This document shows, piece by piece, positions 1 to 7,410 of a stretch of DNA of 26,552 bases (position 1 is its first letter; every line of letters begins with the position of its first letter). The stretch comes from an uncultured Oscillospiraceae bacterium (GTDB lineage Bacteria > Bacillota > Clostridia > Oscillospirales > Oscillospiraceae). The stretch is from the NCBI GenBank assembly GCA_934659445.1, contig CAKUHV010000009.1:1-26552 (forward strand). The letters run 5' to 3'. A model generated the notes under the pieces. It was not told where the DNA came from. It made no database searches and worked only from the letters and a program-made list of their open reading frames with translations. The position numbers and the translations under genes are program-made.

Positions 1-76
1 CGGCCTTCGCCGCGATCTCCGTGATCTTCTTCATCTCATGGGCCTGTGCGATCTCAATGTCTGTTTTGAATTCCAT
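1..76 (-). CDS. fhs: Formate--tetrahydrofolate ligase, N-terminal fragment (runs off window)
   Basis: Only the first 25 codons lie in the window. They read MEFKTDIEIAQAHEMKKITE and continue IAAKA, which matches the conserved N-terminus of formate-THF ligases (KTDIEIAQ...PITEIA). An AGAAAGGA ribosome site sits 9 bases before the ATG. The enzyme interconverts formate + THF + ATP with 10-formyl-THF. As last visible gene of the gltS-ftcD-fchA-hutD series, it could run toward formate and ATP and so recover energy from the formimino group of histidine. The direction is inference. The call rests on a short but distinctive peptide. Confidence 0.8.
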   Translation of the reverse strand, partial: MEFKTDIEIAQAHEMKKITEIAAKA

Positions 77-144
77 TGTCGTATCCTTTCTTGTTCTTCG
101 GTAATATCTCCCCGCGGCCTGCAAAGGACGGGGAGGCGGGAAAC

Positions 145-717
145 TCAGCCCTTCATCCGGGCCAGCATGAACCGGCCCTCGCCGGTCAGGGCGATGCCCT
201 TATCCTTCGGGTCTTCGATCAGCAGCCCTTCCTCTGCCTTCAGCTCCACGGTCTCACCGTTGGCATAGACGCTGCCGCTGCCCTCGCCGCAGTACAGCAG
301 AAGGGTGTCTGCGCCCTGAGCGATGAGATTCAGGCTCTCGCCCGTTACGCTGAGGGCCTGAAGACTGCCCTCGGCCCTGCCCTTGCGCAGCATCAGGTTG
401 AAGTCTACGCAGCGGCCCCAGGAGTGGGTGGCCGCGCCGCCGTCAAAGCAGTGGATCTCATAGGGGTTCAGGGTGATGATCTCGCCGCCGTCGTGCTGCA
501 GCCGGATGGGCCGGTCAAACACGGACAGCCAGCGCTGATAGTCGGGCAGGGGGGTGTAATCCGACTCGTCCAGATCCGCCGTTGCGGAGCTGACCCGCCA
601 GAGAAAGTCCCGGTCGGCGTACACCGCGCCCTTGGGGGCGATGGCGACCTGTATGGTCTTTCCGCCGGACCAGTGGCTGACCACATAGTCCGCAGATGTC
701 AAGTGGGTAAGGCGCAT
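145..717 (-). CDS. hutD: HutD/Ves-family cupin-like protein
   Basis: 190 residues. The ATG at 717 is chosen because GAAGGAGG lies 8 bases upstream; a longer in-frame version starting at 777 has no such site and runs into a GC hairpin. The protein starts MRLTHLTSADYVVSHWSGGKT, a typical HutD/Ves opening (WSGG(K/T)T followed by an FLWRVSSA stretch near residues 38-45). HutD proteins are small beta-rich, cupin-like proteins. In Pseudomonas hutD is reported to limit hut operon activity, but its molecular activity is unknown. Here it sits 75 bp after fchA and 68 bp before fhs on the same strand, supporting a histidine-catabolism role. Confidence 0.82.
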   Translation of the reverse strand: MRLTHLTSADYVVSHWSGGKTIQVAIAPKGAVYADRDFLWRVSSATADLDESDYTPLPDYQRWLSVFDRPIRLQHDGGEIITLNPYEIHCFDGGAATHSWGRCVDFNLMLRKGRAEGSLQALSVTGESLNLIAQGADTLLLYCGEGSGSVYANGETVELKAEEGLLIEDPKDKGIALTGEGRFMLARMKG

Positions 718-742
718 AGCCAAAACCTCCTTCAAAAGAAGC

Positions 743-769
743 GCCCCCGCGGCGCCCGGCCGCGGGGGC
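743..769 (-). other. Intercistronic GC hairpin between fchA and hutD
   Basis: A perfect 10-bp stem (gcccccgcgg / ccgcgggggc) with a 7-base loop fills much of the 75-bp fchA-hutD gap. On the minus strand it is followed by CTTCTTTTG and then the hutD ribosome site, not by a clean T-run. It is therefore more likely an mRNA-stabilising or partially terminating element than a full terminator. Confidence 0.5.
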
Positions 770-792
770 ACCCTCAATCGTTCTGAAACTGA

Positions 793-1419
793 TTACAGGG
801 TTTTGAGGATCTCCTCGTAGATCTCGTCGGCCAGAGGCAGTGCCTTGGCCAGGATGGCCTCGCCCTTGCCGCGGGCCTCGGTGACAAAGGCCTCGTCATT
901 GACGCCGCCGATGTTGATCAGCACGTTCAGCCACGCGCCCTGGATGCCGGCCTTCAGACTGAGGGCGGCGCAGCCAAAGTCGCTGGCGGCGCTGGTGTTG
1001 TAGCCGCCCAGCATATCCTTGATGATCAGCAGGGCCTGATAGGTGACCTCCATGACCTCCAGCGGGGTCTTGGTGCAGCCCTTCAGGGCCTCCTGCATGG
1101 CGGCCTTGCGGGCGGCCTTCTCCTCGTCGGTGTTCTTGGGCATGGCGAACACGGCGGACACGGCGTTGAACGCCTCGGTGTCCCGGTCGATGATGTCCAC
1201 GGCCTGCTCCTTCAGGACCAGGGCCTTCTGCTCCATCTCCTTGGCCTTCTCCTCATACTCGGCCCATTTTTTGCGGCCGGTGGTGAAGTTGCAGACCATG
1301 GCGGTCAGCGCGGCGCCCAGGGCGGCCTCCAGCGCGGCCACGGAGCCGCCGCCGGGGGCGGGCTCTTCCGAGGCGGTGGTGGCGACGAACTGGGTAACGG
1401 TCATATCAGCTAATTTCAT
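793..1419 (-). CDS. fchA: Methenyltetrahydrofolate cyclodeaminase (formimino-THF cyclodeaminase)
   Basis: 208 residues, the usual length for stand-alone FchA. The N-terminal EEPAPGGGSVAALEAALGAA segment (residues 18-37) is the hallmark of the FTCD C-terminal/FchA family. The enzyme converts 5-formimino-THF to 5,10-methenyl-THF and ammonia, the step after FtcD in anaerobic histidine (and purine) breakdown. An AAGGAGG site lies about 9 bases before the ATG. It follows ftcD by 28 bp, so the two genes are surely co-transcribed. In animals the two activities are fused in one protein; here they are separate adjacent genes. The protein is mostly helical and cytoplasmic with no signal peptide. Confidence 0.93.
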   Translation of the reverse strand: MKLADMTVTQFVATTASEEPAPGGGSVAALEAALGAALTAMVCNFTTGRKKWAEYEEKAKEMEQKALVLKEQAVDIIDRDTEAFNAVSAVFAMPKNTDEEKAARKAAMQEALKGCTKTPLEVMEVTYQALLIIKDMLGGYNTSAASDFGCAALSLKAGIQGAWLNVLINIGGVNDEAFVTEARGKGEAILAKALPLADEIYEEILKTL

Positions 1420-1447
1420 TCTTTGCTCCTCCTTGGTGTCGCGGGGA

Positions 1448-2362
1448 TCACTCCATCTCGATGATGTGGTACTCCATCACCTGGTTGTGGCAGTCGAAGT
1501 CCTTGGCCTTCAGATAGAACTCGGCGCAGTCGATCAGCGCCTTGCCGGGGGTCAGACCAACGATCTCGCTGTCCACCACATAGGTGCCGTAGCGCTCGGC
1601 CAGAGTCTTGATCATCTCGTACACCACGTACAGGGGGGTGTCCTCGTAGTTGACCATGTTCATGGAGACCTGGGCGATGCCCCGGTCCTCCAGCATGAAG
1701 CCCATGGCCTTGCAGCTGCGGAAGCCGCCGGAGGAGGCGCGGATGACCTTGGCGATCTTCTTGGCGATGTTCACGTCAGAGGTGGCCAAGTTGACGTTGA
1801 AGGCCACCAGAGGCATACGGGCACCGATGGCGGTGATGCCGGCGGTGGGGTGGATCTTGCGCTCGCCGAAGTCGGGAGCCCAGTCGGGCTGCAGGAGCTT
1901 CTCGGGCATACCCTCGAACTGGCCCTTGCGGCAGGTAGCCAGATTGCGGCGCTCGGGACGGGTGGCGGAGTCCTCATACAGGAAGGAGGGGATCTTCAGC
2001 TCGTCCCAGATGCGCTGGCCCAGACGCTTGCTGATTTCCACGCACTCCTCGACGGTCATGTTCATGGTGGGCACGAAGGGGATCACGTCGGTGGCACCCA
2101 TACGGGAGTGCTCGCCGTGATGCTTGTTCATGTCGATGACCTCGGCGGCCTTCTTGGTCAGCTGGAAGGCGCACTCCTCAACAGCGGCGGGGTCACCCAG
2201 CAGGGTGAACACGCAGCGGTTGTGGTTGCCGTCGGTCTGGGCGTCGAACAGGGTGCAGCCGGGCACGCTCTTGGCGACTTCCACCAGGGCGTTATAGGCG
2301 GCCTCGTCCTTCTCCTTGGAGCAGCTGAAATTGGGGATGCACTCGACAAGCTTGGTAGCCAT
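1448..2362 (-). CDS. ftcD: Glutamate formimidoyltransferase, copy 1 (hut operon)
   Basis: 304 residues starting MATKLVECIPNFSC after a TAGGAGGAAAA ribosome site. It has the family features ECIPNFS (7-13), DGNHNR (44-49) and the GEHSRMG loop (83-89) before DVIPFVP, which is the active-site neighbourhood of formiminotransferases. It transfers the formimino group from N-formimino-L-glutamate to THF, releasing glutamate. It sits between gltS and fchA in an obvious operon. A second, divergent-looking paralogue lies at 7411-8307; this copy is the one linked to the pathway genes. hutH, hutU and hutI are not in the window, so the upstream steps must be encoded elsewhere. Confidence 0.95.
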   Translation of the reverse strand: MATKLVECIPNFSCSKEKDEAAYNALVEVAKSVPGCTLFDAQTDGNHNRCVFTLLGDPAAVEECAFQLTKKAAEVIDMNKHHGEHSRMGATDVIPFVPTMNMTVEECVEISKRLGQRIWDELKIPSFLYEDSATRPERRNLATCRKGQFEGMPEKLLQPDWAPDFGERKIHPTAGITAIGARMPLVAFNVNLATSDVNIAKKIAKVIRASSGGFRSCKAMGFMLEDRGIAQVSMNMVNYEDTPLYVVYEMIKTLAERYGTYVVDSEIVGLTPGKALIDCAEFYLKAKDFDCHNQVMEYHIIEME

Positions 2363-2423
2363 AAAATTTTTCCTCCTATTAGTGTTGTTGGGTTTAGGAT
2401 CTCCTGTCTCCTTTTATTTGACC

Positions 2424-2444
2424 CCCGCCCCGGCCGGGGGCGGG
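2424..2444 (-). other. Intercistronic GC hairpin between gltS and ftcD
   Basis: CCCGCCCC pairs with GGGGGCGGG (one bulged G) around a GGCC loop in the 128-bp gap after gltS. Minus-strand sequence after it is TCAAATAAAAGG, so there is no terminator T-run. It could protect the 3' end of gltS mRNA or set different levels of gltS and ftcD. Confidence 0.45.
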
Positions 2445-2490
2445 AGCCATGAAAGGGAGACGGGGCTTGTTGATGGAACGTAGTTCAGAC

Positions 2491-3732
2491 TCAGCCAACG
2501 AAGTTGGGCACGAAGAACTTGATGAAGGCGATGGTCTGGGGCTGATAGATGATGTCCACCAGGAAGGCGCCCACGATGGGCACGATCATGAAGGCCCGGC
2601 GGGACATACCGTACTTCTCGGTCACGGCGGTCATGTTCACGATGGCGGAGGGAGTGGCACCCAGGCCGTGGCCGCACAGGCCGGAGCACATGACAGCGGC
2701 GTCATAGTTCTTGCCCAGGACGCGGAACACTACGAAGTAGGCATACAGGGCCATAACGACCACCTGAACAGCCAGGATGACCAGCAGGCCGCCCAGCAGG
2801 CCGGTCAGCTCCCACAGCTTCAGAGTCATCAGAGCCAGGGACAGGTAGAGGTTCAGCATCACGTCGCCGATGCCGTCCACCAGGGGGAAGCTGAACTTAT
2901 AGAGGTTGAACTTGTCGTTCAGGTTACGCAGGATCACGGCGATGAACATTGCGCCCACGTAGGTGGGGAAGTCCATGTCGATCAGCTTGCCGACCCAGCC
3001 GGCCACTATGGTGCCGAGGGCCATGCAGATGATGATGGCGGCCACGTTCTTGATCACGTCCAGGCCGGTCAGCTTCTCGCCGTGGCCGGCGTTGATGCTC
3101 TCGATGTCATCATAAGAGGTGGTGTCCTCCTCGGGCTTCAGCCCGTTCTTCTCGATCAGCCGGCGGGCCAGGGGGCCGCCCAGCAGAACGCCGGAGATCA
3201 GGCCGAAGGTGGCGGCGGCGGCGCCTACGGTGGTGCCGGCGCTGTAGCCCATGGTCTCAAAGGTGCCGCCGTAAGCGCCGGCAGCGCCGTGGCCGCCGAT
3301 CATGGAGATGGCGCCGCACAGCAGGGCGTAGGGAGCGGGCACGTTCACAACGGAGCCCACGCCGATGGCCAGAGCGTTCTGGATGACGGAGATGATACAG
3401 GCCATCAGCCAGTAGATCACCAGCATCACGCCGCCCTTCTTCAGCAGCTTAACGCTGGCACCCAGACCCACGGTGGTGAAGAAGGCCAGCATGAAGGGGG
3501 ACTGGAAGGTGTTGGTGAAGTCAAAGGTAAAGCTGCCGGACTGATGGCCGGCAAAGGTAACGAACATGAACAGGAAACCGCCGACCACGGGGGCGGGGAT
3601 GCAGTACTTGCCGAGGAAAGAGACCTTGTTGCGGACAAAATAGCCGAGCAGCAGCAGCACGGCGGCCATAGCCAGAGTCATGACCGAGTCAGCTTTGATA
3701 TGCAGCACATTCTCTACGGTTTCAAAAGACAT
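2491..3732 (-). CDS. gltS: Sodium/glutamate symporter, GltS family
   Basis: 413 residues, close to the roughly 400-residue GltS norm, with about ten to twelve hydrophobic segments. Recognisable family stretches are GYFVRNKVSFLGKYCIPAPV near residues 30-49 and the pore-loop-like GGHGAAGAYG (about 146-155). It is predicted to be a cytoplasmic-membrane Na+-coupled glutamate transporter. A GGAGGGAAT site precedes the ATG. As first gene of the hut-like operon it may import glutamate for fermentation or handle glutamate released by FtcD; the direction in vivo is inference. Its leader has two hairpins, and its promoter shows activator-type repeats. Confidence 0.92.
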   Translation of the reverse strand: MSFETVENVLHIKADSVMTLAMAAVLLLLGYFVRNKVSFLGKYCIPAPVVGGFLFMFVTFAGHQSGSFTFDFTNTFQSPFMLAFFTTVGLGASVKLLKKGGVMLVIYWLMACIISVIQNALAIGVGSVVNVPAPYALLCGAISMIGGHGAAGAYGGTFETMGYSAGTTVGAAAATFGLISGVLLGGPLARRLIEKNGLKPEEDTTSYDDIESINAGHGEKLTGLDVIKNVAAIIICMALGTIVAGWVGKLIDMDFPTYVGAMFIAVILRNLNDKFNLYKFSFPLVDGIGDVMLNLYLSLALMTLKLWELTGLLGGLLVILAVQVVVMALYAYFVVFRVLGKNYDAAVMCSGLCGHGLGATPSAIVNMTAVTEKYGMSRRAFMIVPIVGAFLVDIIYQPQTIAFIKFFVPNFVG

Positions 3733-3767
3733 TGAATGATTCCCTCCTATTTCTTTATCTCACTTGC

Positions 3768-3824
3768 GGCGCCTCCCGCGGCCGTCGGGAAGGCGCCATC
3801 CCTATCTCGGGGCGCATCGGCCCC
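3768..3824 (-). promoter_or_regulatory. Structured 5' leader of gltS: two hairpins
   Basis: Between the predicted start of transcription (about 3829) and the gltS ribosome site there are two inverted repeats. The first is GGGGC/GCCCC (3809-3813 with 3820-3824). The second is an 11-bp stem, GGCGCCTCCCG with CGGG-A-AGGCGCC (3768-3778 with 3786-3797). The second ends about 25 bases before the ribosome site and lacks a T-run, so it is a leader structure rather than a terminator. No known riboswitch class was recognised. Confidence 0.4.
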
Positions 3825-3835
3825 TCACGCTGTCC

Positions 3836-3873
3836 AGTATAGACAGGGGGTATCTAAGAAACGTCTAATTTTG
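3836..3873 (-). promoter_or_regulatory. gltS operon promoter with SARP-like 11-bp direct repeats
   Basis: On the minus strand the -10 box is TATACT (3836-3841), but the -35 position holds ACGTTT, a poor match. Instead two TTAGA repeats 11 bp apart (plus-strand ATCTAA 3852-3857 and GTCTAA 3863-3868) lie upstream, the nearer ending 9 bp from the -10. This phasing and spacing match the known layout of SARP activator sites, and a SARP/BTAD gene lies just upstream. A CTGTC/GACAG dyad (3830-3834, 3842-3846) also brackets the -10 box. Confidence 0.5.
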
Positions 3874-3927
3874 ACGCAGGGGCGGGCAAAGGGGCGGACC
3901 GCCCCGAAAAAACGGGGGAAAAACGGA

Positions 3928-3964
3928 GCGGGCGGCCCCTCCCGGGACAGGGAGGGCCGCCCGC
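3928..3964 (-). terminator. Intrinsic terminator downstream of the SARP gene
   Basis: A very stable stem of about 15 bp (3928-3943 with 3950-3964, one bulged C, loop gggaca). On the minus strand it is followed by TCCGTTTTTCCCCCG and a second T6 run. It lies about 230 bp past the SARP stop codon and before the gltS promoter, so it would separate the two minus-strand units. Confidence 0.6.
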
Positions 3965-4001
3965 AGCGCCCGAAAATGTCGGCTGTATGGATAGAACAGG
4001 T

Positions 4002-4021
4002 GTCAAAAAAGCGTCTAATTT
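4002..4021 (-). repeat. Second copy of the 11-bp-phased repeat
   Basis: GTCAAAAAAGCGTCTAATTT matches ATCTAAGAAACGTCTAATTT at 3852-3871 in 16 of 20 positions, exactly 150 bp away and in the same orientation. Both carry half-sites 11 bp apart. On the minus strand this copy includes TTGACA, but no good -10 was seen at the right distance. Confidence 0.6.
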
Positions 4022-4032
4022 GTGTTTTTGTT

Positions 4033-4064
4033 CTTTAGACGCCGATGTGCAGCGGCGTCTAAAG
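4033..4064. repeat. Perfect inverted repeat built from the CGTCTAA heptamer
   Basis: CTTTAGACGCCG (4033-4044) and CGGCGTCTAAAG (4053-4064) form a perfect 12-bp palindrome with an 8-base spacer. Each arm contains CGTCTAA or its complement, the heptamer also found at 3862-3868 and 4012-4018. Neither side has a T-run, so it is more likely an operator or repeat remnant than a terminator. Confidence 0.65.
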
Positions 4065-4071
4065 ATGCAGC

Positions 4072-4174
4072 GTCATCCCGAGGCAGTGACCGATGTCACT
4101 GCCGTGGGAATCCGTATCTGACCTGTTTGGGAATACGGATTGCCGCGCCAGTATGCGAACTGGCTCGCAATGAC
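4072..4174. repeat. Cloverleaf-like palindromic repeat element
   Basis: An outer stem GTCAT..CGAG (4072-4082) pairs with CTCGCAATGAC (4164-4174), with two mismatches. It encloses three perfect or near-perfect arms: GGCAGTGAC/GTCACTGCC (4082-4090, 4095-4103), AATCCGTAT/ATACGGATT (4109-4117, 4133-4141) and GCCAGT/ACTGGC (4147-4152, 4159-4164). The GTCATTGCGAG and GGCAATCCGTAT words resemble REP/MITE-like extragenic repeats common in bacterial genomes. It lies 21 bp past the SARP stop codon. Confidence 0.65.
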
Positions 4175-4195
4175 CTCATCTGAAACGGCTCCCGT

Positions 4196-7100
4196 TTACT
4201 CCGCCATAAAGTGCTTGTTCTTGCTGTACAGCTCGCTGGCCCGGTAGCGCTGGCGGGAGGAGATGTTGCTGCGCAGGCTGTCGGCCAGCAAAGTGGCCTC
4301 GTACACGTCGGGCACCCCAGGCAGAGAGCGGACGCCCTGGCGGGCGTAGCTCTCGGGGGAGTAGGGCAGCAGTTTTTCCAGCTCCGGGCTTTTCAGCTGC
4401 TCCAGCTCCAGCCGCAGGCGGATGTGCATCTGGGCGAAGTTGAGGATGACCCCCTCCAGGGGGGAGGCCAGCTTCTTCTGGCTGTCGATCGCATCGCTCA
4501 GGCTGGCCGCGCAGCCGTCCCAGTCGTCGTCCTGGGCCTGATAATAGGCGGTATAGGCCGCGGCGGCGGCCCGGCCCCACAGCTCGCCGGTGTGCCGGGC
4601 GTGGTCCCACCCCTGCCGGAACAGCTGCCGGGCCAGCTGATGGTCCTCCAGAAGAAAGGCCGCCCGGCCATAGTGGACAAAGACCCACACCTTGCCCGGC
4701 CAGTCGCCGCCGGCCAGCAGGGAAAGGGCGCGCTTGTAGCAGCTGCACGCCTGGGCGTAGTCGTTTTTCTGCCGGAGGATGCGTCCGGTGTCGCACCAGG
4801 CGGCGGCCAGCTGCACCCGTACACCCGGGGTCTGGGGCAGCTTTTCCAGGGTCTCCAGCGCCTCGTGCAGGTAGTACTCCGCCTTGTCGTACTCCCCTCG
4901 CAGGCAGAAGCAGCTGCCCCGCAGCCGCTGGAATCGGGCCTGGGCGGCGGCGTCCTTCCCCCGGCTGAGCAGCCGGGCCCCCGTGGCGGTGTACCGCTCG
5001 GCCAGCTCCGGCTCCTGCCGGAGGATGGCACTGCTGGCCAGCAGATAGCACGCCTGCACCATGGGGGCGGCGTCCCGCTCGTCGGCGGAGCCGCTCAGCC
5101 CGCCCAGCAGGCTGACGGCCCGCTCTGTCTCGCCCTGGAACAGGAAGATGCGCCCCTGGATCAGCTGAAGCTGATTCTCCAGCCGGTCCACCGCCTGCCC
5201 GCCCCGCTGCTCCCACAGCTGGGACAGCCGGGCGCGGCACTTCTCCGCCCCCTGCAGCAGCTGCTCGGCACTGTGCTCAGAGGGATGCTCCTCGCCGGAC
5301 AGGGGGAAGGGCTCGAACCGGTGGGCGCTCTCCAGCTCCAGAGCGCGCACTTGATAGATCAGGGACTGAAGGGGCTGCTGGGCCAGCGCGAAGTGCCGGG
5401 CCAGACGGCGGCAGGCGCCGCTGTCCGCCGCCCCCTCGTCCTCCAGCAGCTGGGCGGCCCGGCGGTGCAGAAGCTGCCGCTGCTCCATGGGGGTGCGGGC
5501 ATACACCAACTCGCGGATTCGCTGGTGGCTGAAGGAATAGACCGGACCGCGGCCGCCCCGGTGCTCCTCCAGAATGCCCCGGCGCAGCAGGGCGTCCAGC
5601 CCCTCGGCCAGCTGGCGGTCGTCCCGGTCCATTAGCTCCAGCAGAGTGCCTACGTTTACCGGCCGGTCGAACAGCGCCACCAGCTCCGCCGCCTGCACCG
5701 CGCTGTCAGGCAGGCCGGACAGCCGCTCCATCAGCACATCGCTCATAGAGCGCAGGATGGCCTCCACATCGCCGCCCCGGCGGTAGGAGCGGGTCAGCTC
5801 GCTGAGCAGATAGAGGTTGCCCCCCGTCTCCCGGTAGAACTGGGCGGACAGCTTTTGGGCCGTCTCCTCTCCCAGCTGGCGGGAGAGCATGGCCTGGGTC
5901 TCGTTCAGGGTGAGGGGGTGCAGCTGCTGGCGGCGCAGCAGGCCGTCGGCCTCCAGCTCGTCCAGACAGCGCAGGGTGCTCTCCGGCGCGTGGTCCCGAC
6001 AGGTGAGCACGGCCATCAGGCCGCCCCCCTCCAGCCGGCGCAGCACCGCATCGGTCAGCCGCAGACTGTCCGCCCCCATCCACTGCAGGTCCTCGATGAC
6101 CAGCAGGGTGCGGCGGCGGCGGGTGACCACGGAGAACAACAGCAGCACCGCGTCCTCCAGACTCTGGTCATACCGCCGCAGGGCCTTTTCCGACTGGTGG
6201 GCGGGCTGCTCTCCCTCCTCCCGGAAGATGGAGAAGCTCTGCCCCAGCTGGGCCCGCAGGTACATGGGAAGGACGATCTGCTCGTTCTCCATGAACTGCC
6301 ACAGCTCCACCATGATCCGGTCCCACAGGGCAAAGGGGTTGGAGTCCCGCACAGGCAGACAGTCGCAGTGGATGGTCAGCAGCTCCGCCTTGTCGCTGGC
6401 CCGCAGGAAGTAACCGATCAGCTCGCTCTTGCCGGAGCCACCCTCGCCGATCAGAAGCTGGGAGCAGCGGCGGGTGTCGCCGGCGGCGAAGGAGTTCACC
6501 GCCGCGCGCAGACGGGCATAGGCGTCCTCCCGCCCGATGGGGACGTCTGCCGTCTCCTCGTCCCCCTGGGTGCTGTCATTCCACTGGTTCATGATGCGGT
6601 AGTACAGCATGGTGGTGTCTTCCATGGGGGCGGCGCCCAGATCCTCCGACAGCTGCTCCTTCAGCCGCTGGTACACCTGGGCCGCCTTGCTGTACTTGCG
6701 CATATCCTGATAGCAGGTCATCAGGAATACGGCGGTCTCCTCGTCATAGGGGTCCTCCCGCAGATACTCCTGGGCCTGACGCACGGCCTCCTCCAGGTCG
6801 CCCCGCTCTCTGGCCGCCCCGGCCAGATCGGACAGGCGGCCCAGATACTGCTCGTGCAGCTTCTCCCGGGTGCGTACCAGCCACTCCTCAAAGCTCAGAG
6901 CGTGCTTGACGCCGAAGCCCTGAAGGAAGGGACCGCGGTAGGCGGAGAAGTCCCCCTGACGCACAAAGCGGTCATAGTCGCTGTCCAGCTCCCACTGGGT
7001 ATTCACCGTGACCAGCGACTTCTGGGGGGACAGCAGAAAGTCGCCCCCCAGACTCTTTTTCAGGGTGTACAGGGCGTTGCGCAGGTTCTTCAGCCCCGTG

Positions 7101-7264
7101 GCCTCGTCGCAGCTCTCCCACAGCAGGGCGATCAGCTCCTGCCGGGTGGCGCTGCGGCGCACGACCATATAGTACAGCAGGGCCTCCGCCCGCTTGAAGG
7201 GCAGGGCCACCGGCCGGCCATCCAGCTCGATGGCCGGCGTCTGGAACATGGTGATTTTCAGCAT
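4196..7264 (-). CDS. SARP/AfsR-like transcriptional activator (BTAD + AAA ATPase + TPR)
   Basis: 1022 residues. The ATG at 7264 is chosen because AGGAGG lies 9 bases upstream; an in-frame extension to 7357 has no ribosome site and overlaps the divergent ftcD promoter. Domains: OmpR-type winged helix (about 1-90, with ALLYYMVVRRSATRQELIAL), bacterial transcriptional activator domain of TPR type (about 95-230), an ATPase module with P-loop GEGGSGKS (273-280) and Walker B LLVIED (387-392), and a long TPR-like C-terminal half. It is a large cytoplasmic regulator whose ATPase/TPR part probably senses a ligand or partner. Phased repeats upstream of gltS are its likely target, which would make it the regulator of the hut-like operon. 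That link is inference. It is divergent from ftcD copy 2. Confidence 0.85.
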   Translation of the reverse strand: MLKITMFQTPAIELDGRPVALPFKRAEALLYYMVVRRSATRQELIALLWESCDEATGLKNLRNALYTLKKSLGGDFLLSPQKSLVTVNTQWELDSDYDRFVRQGDFSAYRGPFLQGFGVKHALSFEEWLVRTREKLHEQYLGRLSDLAGAARERGDLEEAVRQAQEYLREDPYDEETAVFLMTCYQDMRKYSKAAQVYQRLKEQLSEDLGAAPMEDTTMLYYRIMNQWNDSTQGDEETADVPIGREDAYARLRAAVNSFAAGDTRRCSQLLIGEGGSGKSELIGYFLRASDKAELLTIHCDCLPVRDSNPFALWDRIMVELWQFMENEQIVLPMYLRAQLGQSFSIFREEGEQPAHQSEKALRRYDQSLEDAVLLLFSVVTRRRRTLLVIEDLQWMGADSLRLTDAVLRRLEGGGLMAVLTCRDHAPESTLRCLDELEADGLLRRQQLHPLTLNETQAMLSRQLGEETAQKLSAQFYRETGGNLYLLSELTRSYRRGGDVEAILRSMSDVLMERLSGLPDSAVQAAELVALFDRPVNVGTLLELMDRDDRQLAEGLDALLRRGILEEHRGGRGPVYSFSHQRIRELVYARTPMEQRQLLHRRAAQLLEDEGAADSGACRRLARHFALAQQPLQSLIYQVRALELESAHRFEPFPLSGEEHPSEHSAEQLLQGAEKCRARLSQLWEQRGGQAVDRLENQLQLIQGRIFLFQGETERAVSLLGGLSGSADERDAAPMVQACYLLASSAILRQEPELAERYTATGARLLSRGKDAAAQARFQRLRGSCFCLRGEYDKAEYYLHEALETLEKLPQTPGVRVQLAAAWCDTGRILRQKNDYAQACSCYKRALSLLAGGDWPGKVWVFVHYGRAAFLLEDHQLARQLFRQGWDHARHTGELWGRAAAAAYTAYYQAQDDDWDGCAASLSDAIDSQKKLASPLEGVILNFAQMHIRLRLELEQLKSPELEKLLPYSPESYARQGVRSLPGVPDVYEATLLADSLRSNISSRQRYRASELYSKNKHFMAE

Positions 7265-7319
7265 AGGACAGCACCTCCTGAGCGTTTTGCGCGCTGAGAG
7301 AGAAAATCTGCGGTTTCGG

Positions 7320-7349
7320 TTGCAAAAGGGGCGGGGGATTCGATATAAT
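7320..7349 (+). promoter_or_regulatory. Promoter of ftcD copy 2
   Basis: TTGCAA (7320-7325) and TATAAT (7344-7349) with an 18-bp spacer. The start would be near 7356. The leader contains an imperfect hairpin (about 7363-7390; CCGCG...CGCGG and CCTTCC/GGAAGG). No CGTCTAA motif is present here, so SARP control of this copy is not supported by the motif. Confidence 0.7.
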
Positions 7350-7410
7350 GTAGGCACATAGACCGCGCCCCTTCCGGAAGGGAACGCGGCGGAAAGGGAG
7401 CTGCGCCGCC

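Noticed and set aside
2449..3735. Plus-strand frames of 428 codons opposite gltS and 469 codons (1043-2452) opposite fchA/ftcD
   Set aside because: Same artefact of biased codon use; no family features, and the minus-strand genes are clear.
4033..4064. Terminator of the SARP gene
   Set aside because: The hairpin is perfect, but minus-strand sequence after it is AACAAAAACAC with no T-run; the stem at 3928-3964 fits better.
4211..7297. Long plus-strand frames of 474 and 480 codons opposite the SARP gene
   Set aside because: Gln/Leu/Gly-rich shadow translations with no recognisable domain.
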